Positions 58,656 through 64,000 of a DNA stretch of 64,000 nt are shown piece after piece (position 1 is the stretch's first letter; every line of letters starts with the position of its first letter). Origin of the DNA: Gremmenia infestans (taxonomy: Eukaryota > Ascomycota > Leotiomycetes > Helotiales > Hamatocanthoscyphaceae); the NCBI GenBank assembly GCA_032629725.1, contig JAFEVB010000008.1, forward strand, positions 682,001-746,000, given 5' to 3'. Position numbers and translations under genes: made by a program. Below the pieces are notes generated by a model. The model was not told the DNA's origin, did not search any database, and saw only the letters and a program-made list of their open reading frames with translations.

Positions 58656-59161
58656 TTGAACAGTGGAGATACGAGAGTTTGAATAGAATGACTCTTGATA
58701 GTTCACCGCCAGGATTCCAAGAACCGTAGATAAGATGCACTTTGCTACATATTCGCTTCCCTATCTTCCCCTTTTCATCCTCGCTTAATCATGTACTAGA
58801 TGGTCAATCGAAACTACTGCCACCACGTCATAGCTTTGGTTGCCATGAGTCTTGATTATCCGTGAGAAAAGACAACGAATGATCAATTTGCGTTCTGCTA
58901 TCTATCCTACTTAAACTATACCTTCTGGGGAGAAGATTCAGGTGTCGCGACTTCGAATCATGCCAGGGAAAGGAGGAATAAATAGTTAATCAAAGAGAGT
59001 AATCATGCATAGAGCAACCGCTAAGGGCAATGGTTTCAAGCACATTCAATTGATGTATCTAGGGCAAGGAAATGATAAGACTAGTCGATTAATCTTACAC
59101 ATAATAAATAATTCAACAACCTATTGGGTATAATTTGATCTTCCACCACACTTCGCAGCAC
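58656..59161. other. Intergenic between convergent genes
   Basis: 3' flanks of the DUF3433-type and hydrolase genes. Nothing else visible. Confidence 0.5.
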
Positions 59162-62125
59162 TTATGCCTTGGGCAGACTCTCAACTGCCGAAACGAACGT
59201 CTCAAGCGGTGGTCTCTCCGCACTCACCACCTCTCCATTCTCAACCACCTGCGCTCCTGCTTCAGAAGGTACAGAAGCGGCATTAACATTCTCGTTTTCT
59301 CTCCCCCTCGCACTTCCGTCAACCGAGGTTCTGATCGTAGCCCCAGGAGCCTCATTCTTCACTCCACTATCCTTCACGCCCTGAATCCGTACATCATCCG
59401 CAGGAGGAACGCCGGAAGAGCTGGTCAAAGTCGTCATACTGGCCGTAGAATTATGACCCTTCAAGGTGAATGGGAAGGCAATACCACCAGCCTTTGGACG
59501 CTTGCGTTCGAAGTCATCTTGTTCGTTCGTTGGAACCCTGACGACGATCGATGGAGTGCTGGGAGCTTCGTTATTGGTAGAGCTAGCCATAAAGTTCGGA
59601 ACAAGGTTCGGGTCGCTGGGTTCGCCGGCTTCGGCTTTCTTTGCAAACAATACTGAAGCAGGAGTATTCTCATCCACTCCGTCCTCCACATCGGCTTGAT
59701 GTTGGTCTTTAACAATGCGCCTGCGAGATCTGCTGCGGCTGTAATTCGACTTCTCGAGCTTCTTTCCATGACTTGCCTTGGTGTCATCCAATGGCCTTGC
59801 ACCCACCCCATCAGCGGCAGTAGTAAGCGCAGTTTCAGACTCCCTGTCAGCTTCTTGTTCTCGCTCGATGGTTGTCTCGTCGTGCCTGCTGCCCCAAAGA
59901 GCCCACAAGCTCATTCCCATGCTTCGTGTCTTCTTCTCTTCCTTAAGATTTTCTCCCGTCCTTATCCTACCAGCCAAGGCAGAAGGCGGTGGTACTTCTC
60001 CATCACCAAACCCTTGGTACCCTTTCGCCATCTCCTTGGCTCTCTTCTTCTGGATCTTCCTCTTCGATGACGCAAATTTTGTGTCCCATTCCATCTTTGC
60101 TGTCATCCATTTCTTGACTGGACCTTGCTTGATGACACCGATATCACTAGAAGCCATTTTACATCCTGGCAGCTCGGATGCAGGTTCAAGCTCAGATGTG
60201 TTTCCATGTCTGTCGACTCGCTGACGGATCATATGGCTTTTAAATGGCGGGAGAGCATCTCCAGCCTTGCCCACTTGACCTGTCGCTGATGTCGCTAAAT
60301 TTTTGGCCTGCTACTTGGTTAACGAATATGCGGATACCTTTTTAGGAGCTCATTACCTTCTCGTCGATTGCCTCGTCTTCATCGTCCGAGGAGCGGGAAA
60401 TAATGGAAACATCGTCATCGTCCAGGATTTCGATTTCAGTATCCTGTGCTCTTGCCAAAGCCCACGCTCCGAATTGGGCAATTGATCGATACATATATTT
60501 CGCAGGGCGAGTGAAACTCAGGGTAGGTGCCACATGACAGAGATCGTCCCAAATTTGCAATTGCACATCGGTAGGCTTCCAGCGATTAACCTGATTCCTG
60601 TTATGATCGTGCGGACTCTCGTCCAGGAACGCGTCACCTGGCGGGTATTTTGTTGGGTTTGCTGCTTTGTGAGCTAGGTATATTTGCTCGTCTCTGAGCA
60701 TTTCGCCTCCTCCAACCATGATGAGCAAGGGCGGTAGCCCTCCAAGAGATGGTTGTAGAACCGGGGAGACTAGAGGATGAGACATGAGCTGATTCGAAGC
60801 ATACATCTGGATTTGGTCTTTGATTTCGACCAACTTCCCATCGATCATGATTGACAACTCATGACCAGGACCAGGAACAGTATTAGCAGCTGGTCCAGTA
60901 CCATCATTTGTGGCAGTACCAGTTGCGGCTGTGTCATTTTGAGTGCCAGCATCTGGGTGTTGATTTACATGGAACCCCTGGACCGCATCTGCTTCGCTTT
61001 CTTGGGGAAAAGAAACGTGCTCGTTAGTCACCAATTTCTTTACGATTTGTTCTTCCATCGCCAACATGTCGTCGGTATTTGGAGGAGGCCATGAGGGCGA
61101 CGGCTTTTGATGAAATCCATGTGGAGGAATATAGTCCAATGGGTTATCGCCTGCAACACTAGGGAACGAATGTGTCAGGTCGACCCAAGGTGATATAAGG
61201 ACGGCTCCGGCTGGTAGTGGAATGCCCCGATCTCGCATTACCACCAACATGCTATCTACATTAGCTGGAAATCCAATAATATGCTCATACAGCACCCACC
61301 TTAATACCATACCCCCTCCAGCAGAGTCTCCGGCCAGAATGATTGTTGTAGGATCCTGAACGGTGAGGAGATATAGGTATGCAGCCAAACAATCATGGAG
61401 CCCGCAGGGAAAGGGGAATTGAGGAGCTAATCGGTACCGCGCTGTATTATATCAGAATTGACTCGAGCTTCACAAGTTCACAATACTCACTATAAATGGT
61501 TAGTCCTATAAAGCCTCACAGTTCCAGGAGACTTACCGAGCAAACACTCTAGCTTTCAGCTTTCTGGCATGTCTCTGCATCTGGTATCTATGCTCATCCA
61601 CACTTCCGAAGAAGTACGCGCCTCCGTGCACATACAGCATCACCCTCTTCCCCGGATCACTCATGCGTTTCCTTTCCTGATAATCGGCTTTCATCTCAAT
61701 CCACTCAGCCTTCAAATCACCCCCCGGTCTGCGCCATTGCCACCAAGTCTTCCCGCCAACTTTCTCAATGCCATGGTGCCCCAATTGTTCTTGTATAGCT
61801 TCCGCTGCCTTTGTGATGTACTCCTGCTCGATCTTGACCTCGTCTACCTTGACCCACGTAGGATGAGGTACCCATTGGGACGTGAAGCGCTGGACATCTT
61901 CGACGGTGTGGTGGGACGCGTAGAGCAAGAATCTCCTGATCAGGTTGAGGCCCTCGTCGTAGGAAATCTGCGCCGTGGGTTTCTGCGCGCGTGTTTTGCG
62001 ATTGAGATACTGTTCCGTTAGCATTTGCTGTCTGGATTGCGAATTGAGATACTCACATGGTTAATGAAGGTTTGAATGACAGCGGGAGTCACGGCAGAAC
62101 CGACTGTTGCTGTATTAAACACCAT
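59162..62125 (-). CDS. Alpha/beta hydrolase (HSL-type esterase/lipase) with long C-terminal tail
   Basis: 910 residues. Exons: 62125-62057, 62009-61537, 61489-61482 (8-nt microexon), 61441-61300, 61251-60357 and 60307-59162. The oxyanion motif HGGAYFFGS, nucleophile motif LAGDSAGGGM, PWVDLTHSFPSVAG and the final catalytic-His region WDDLCHVAPTLSFTRPAKYM are those of the hormone-sensitive-lipase-like (alpha/beta fold-3) family, acting on short-chain esters or lipids. A Thr/Ala/Gly-rich insertion of about 50 residues (DTAATGTATND-like) splits the lid region. The last 380 residues are charged, low-complexity and probably disordered. The microexon is the least certain point; without it the frame breaks. 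Divergent from TSR2 (439 nt between starts). Confidence 0.86.
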
Positions 62126-62564
62126 TGTTGCTCTCCTTTCTTCGAAGGAAGGGCGCTGCAGTGATGTAAAATGGTGTACTTTGTACAAACAAACAAGCAA
62201 GCAAGCAAATGACAACAAGAGATAACCGGTGAATCAGTTGGTATTACACATTAATGAAGAGTAGGAAGAAGACACAGGATCCTTCATCAAGCAATAAGTA
62301 CCGGTTCTCAGTAATACGACTAGATCACTCCTTTCTTATTTCAGTTAGGATGAGAGACAGCATCCCCAAGTTCACTCTCCACACCCACGTCATCATCCCA
62401 AGCGAGGAAGTGACATGGGTGGGCCCTTGCCCTTGCCCTTTCCCTTTCCCTTTCCCTTGTCGGTAAATCTTTATGCCCGCATAATTTCTTGACGGCGCGA
62501 GGCGTGGGGCATGCACAAAACTTTTATATTCGCCCTCTAAATATCAACCCCTCATTCAACCACC
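62126..62564. promoter_or_regulatory. Bidirectional promoter hydrolase / TSR2 with pyrimidine repeat
   Basis: 439 nt between divergent starts. At about 62423-62460 a CCCTTG/CCCTTT hexamer series forms a pure pyrimidine-rich tract about 105 nt upstream of the TSR2 start. Confidence 0.6.
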
Positions 62565-63247
62565 ATGGCATCCGCGACAGAGCTTCCTGGCCCTATGGAA
62601 GTCAGCGAAAGCAGTACTACGCAAGGTGCGCCTTCGCCCGGTAAGTTCTCTCTGAATGCCTTTTCAAAAGAAACATTGTGAGGCTGATTTACAACAAAGC
62701 AAAATGCCAAGCTCAATTCGAACTCGGCACCACCCTCTCCCTCTTCCTCTGGCCCTCCCTCTCCCTCGCCGTCTCCAACAACTGGGGCGGAGCCGATAGC
62801 GCCGACAAGCGCGAATGGTTCGCGCAAACCACCATCGACGTCCTGAACGACGAACCAGACGCAGACACGGAATGGCTAGAGACGTTCCTGTTGAATGTGA
62901 TGCTGGACGAGTTTGAGGTTAATGTGGATGATGAGAGTGCGTTTGAGGTTGCGGAGCAAGTGCTGAGGATCAGGAAAAACTGTGGCAGGGGCGCGTTTGG
63001 TGAGGTGGAAGCGCTGAATGGGAAGTGGCAGGCGAAGGGCGGGCAGAAGATGGGGGATATGTTTGTCAAGAAGGAGAGGGATGAGAGGGAGGATGAGACA
63101 AGTGGGAGTGAGGATGAGGACGAGGACGAAGAGGGAGGGGTGGATGTTGAGATGGAAGACGCGCCGCAGTTGGTGAGGGCGAAAGAGCCTGATGTGCCTC
63201 AGGTGGATGAGGATGGGTTTACGAAGGTTACTAAGAAGAAGAGGTAA
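62565..63247 (+). CDS. TSR2: Pre-rRNA-processing protein Tsr2 (eS26 escortin)
   Basis: 207 residues from exons 62565-62640 and 62700-63247 (59-nt intron, GTAAGT...GGCTGAT...AAAG). Diagnostic WGG motif in SNNWGGADSADKREWF, preceded by FELGTTLSLFLWPSLSLAVS, and the helix EWLETFLLNVMLDEFEVNVD. A strongly acidic C-terminus (SGSEDEDEDEEGG) ends in a conserved DGFTKVTKKKR. Tsr2 releases ribosomal protein eS26 from its importin and delivers it to the 90S/40S pre-ribosome; it is also needed for 20S pre-rRNA maturation. That same cargo is carried by Kap123, present 25 kb away. Length is typical. Confidence 0.93.
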
Positions 63248-64000
63248 AATTTTGATAGAGGTGGAACATCTAGAGGGATATTGGCGTTGAATTGTTGCAT
63301 GGAATGGGTGGCGTTGGGAGGATATCAAAATTGGGCCATTGTCCACAACAAATAGAGATATCTTGAGAAAGGTCTCAAGTCTGTACCTGTAGCACTTCGC
63401 TGGTACCGCAATGAATTTTCGGTGCTGTTTGCTAAGTTCGAAATCATGAATACTGTGCTTGCCGATTGCGAACAGTTGCAGTATCCGCATCTAGTTCTAA
63501 GCACCACCAAAAATAGTCAGCTTACAATGATTCCTCCCACAAGCCGAAGCTCAAGAGCCTCCGGCTTAGGTGGTCTCAAGTAAGAGGATCGTTTGACCCC
63601 CATTGACCTCCCCCAAGTAACCTCAACCCACGGCCCCATGAAGAACTTCGTCCTATAGCTAATTTGCAAAATATGGCTACCAACAGCCTCTGCACGAATC
63701 CCGCGGTCTAGACATGCGGGATTTCTGGACCTGGTCTAGGTCCGCCGGGAATGACCAGCAAAGAAAAGCCCCCGAAAACAATCCATAGAAGCTGAACTGA
63801 TCTGTCGAAACTGATGCATAGCGCTCTGGGCAGTGTCAAGCCTCGCGGGTTCATTTCATCAAAGCCGTCAATGCATCAGCGCGCCGCGCCGCCTTCGAGG
63901 TTTGATTGAAAGAGAATCCAAAGAGCGAGTCCAAATTCCTGGGAGTTTTCAGAGCAAGGGTAGGTAGGCTGGGGCGGACGCTGTATAACAGAGAGAATGC
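63248..64000. other. Right-end intergenic sequence
   Basis: No supported gene. A 17-nt interrupted palindrome GGACCTGGTCTAGGTCC (6-bp arms, 5-nt loop) lies at 63727-63743. The remaining sequence is presumably 3' flank of TSR2 and the promoter or leader of a gene beyond the edge. Confidence 0.45.

Overview
The window is nuclear DNA of a filamentous ascomycete (Pezizomycotina). The evidence is dense protein-coding genes on both strands, introns mostly of 45-70 bases with GTAAGT-like donors, CTAAC/CTGAC branch sites and C/TAG acceptors, and fungus-restricted families (2EXR, DUF3433 type, Tri3-like acetyltransferase, exo-beta-1,3-glucanase of the ExgD type). Overall protein character suggests Leotiomycetes, but I cannot prove a class from the sequence alone. 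I recognise 27 genes (one cut by the left edge) plus one possible gene fragment. I see no rRNA, tRNA, CRISPR array or intact transposon.

Layout. 1-1.2 kb: flotillin-like gene, cut by the left edge. 3-6 kb: a conserved fungal protein of unknown function, a calcineurin-type phosphoesterase and a 2EXR protein. 6-8.5 kb: gene-poor, with spaced degenerate repeats and a possible truncated gene. 8.5-16 kb: a bHLH regulator, TYW2 (wybutosine synthesis), an Ssp120/nucleobindin-like EF-hand protein, ORC6 and an SDR dehydrogenase. 16-22 kb: a long kinesin of kinesin-4 type. 22-31 kb: long promoter/intergenic DNA, a Tri3-like acetyltransferase, a 579-residue conserved protein and a glyoxalase-like protein. 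31-33 kb: two small cysteine proteins, divergently transcribed and homologous to each other. 33-41 kb: importin Kap123, a GNAT acetyltransferase and a secreted, probably GPI-anchored protein. 42-50.5 kb: a DHA2-type MFS transporter, a RING protein, cytochrome b5, actin-capping protein alpha and branched-chain ketoacid dehydrogenase E1-beta. 51-64 kb: a membrane-anchored GH5 glucanase, a 1312-residue DUF3433-type membrane protein, a long alpha/beta hydrolase and TSR2.

How the genes relate. Most are unrelated housekeeping genes. Several pairs are divergent and share 0.3-0.5 kb promoters (SSP120-like/ORC6, KAP123/GNAT, BCKDHB/GH5, hydrolase/TSR2, and the two zinc-ribbon-like paralogues). The acetyltransferase has no visible biosynthetic partners, so there is no secondary-metabolite cluster here.

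The most interesting signals are the divergent paralogous pair of small 4-Cys proteins, an apparent intron in KAP123 whose acceptor reads GG instead of AG and which stays in frame if retained, a predicted 8-nt microexon in the hydrolase gene, a GC-AG intron that sets the start of the bHLH gene, and 45-48-nt introns that are multiples of three and lack stops. All gene models were built by hand from splice signals and reading-frame continuity; no transcript or database search was available.
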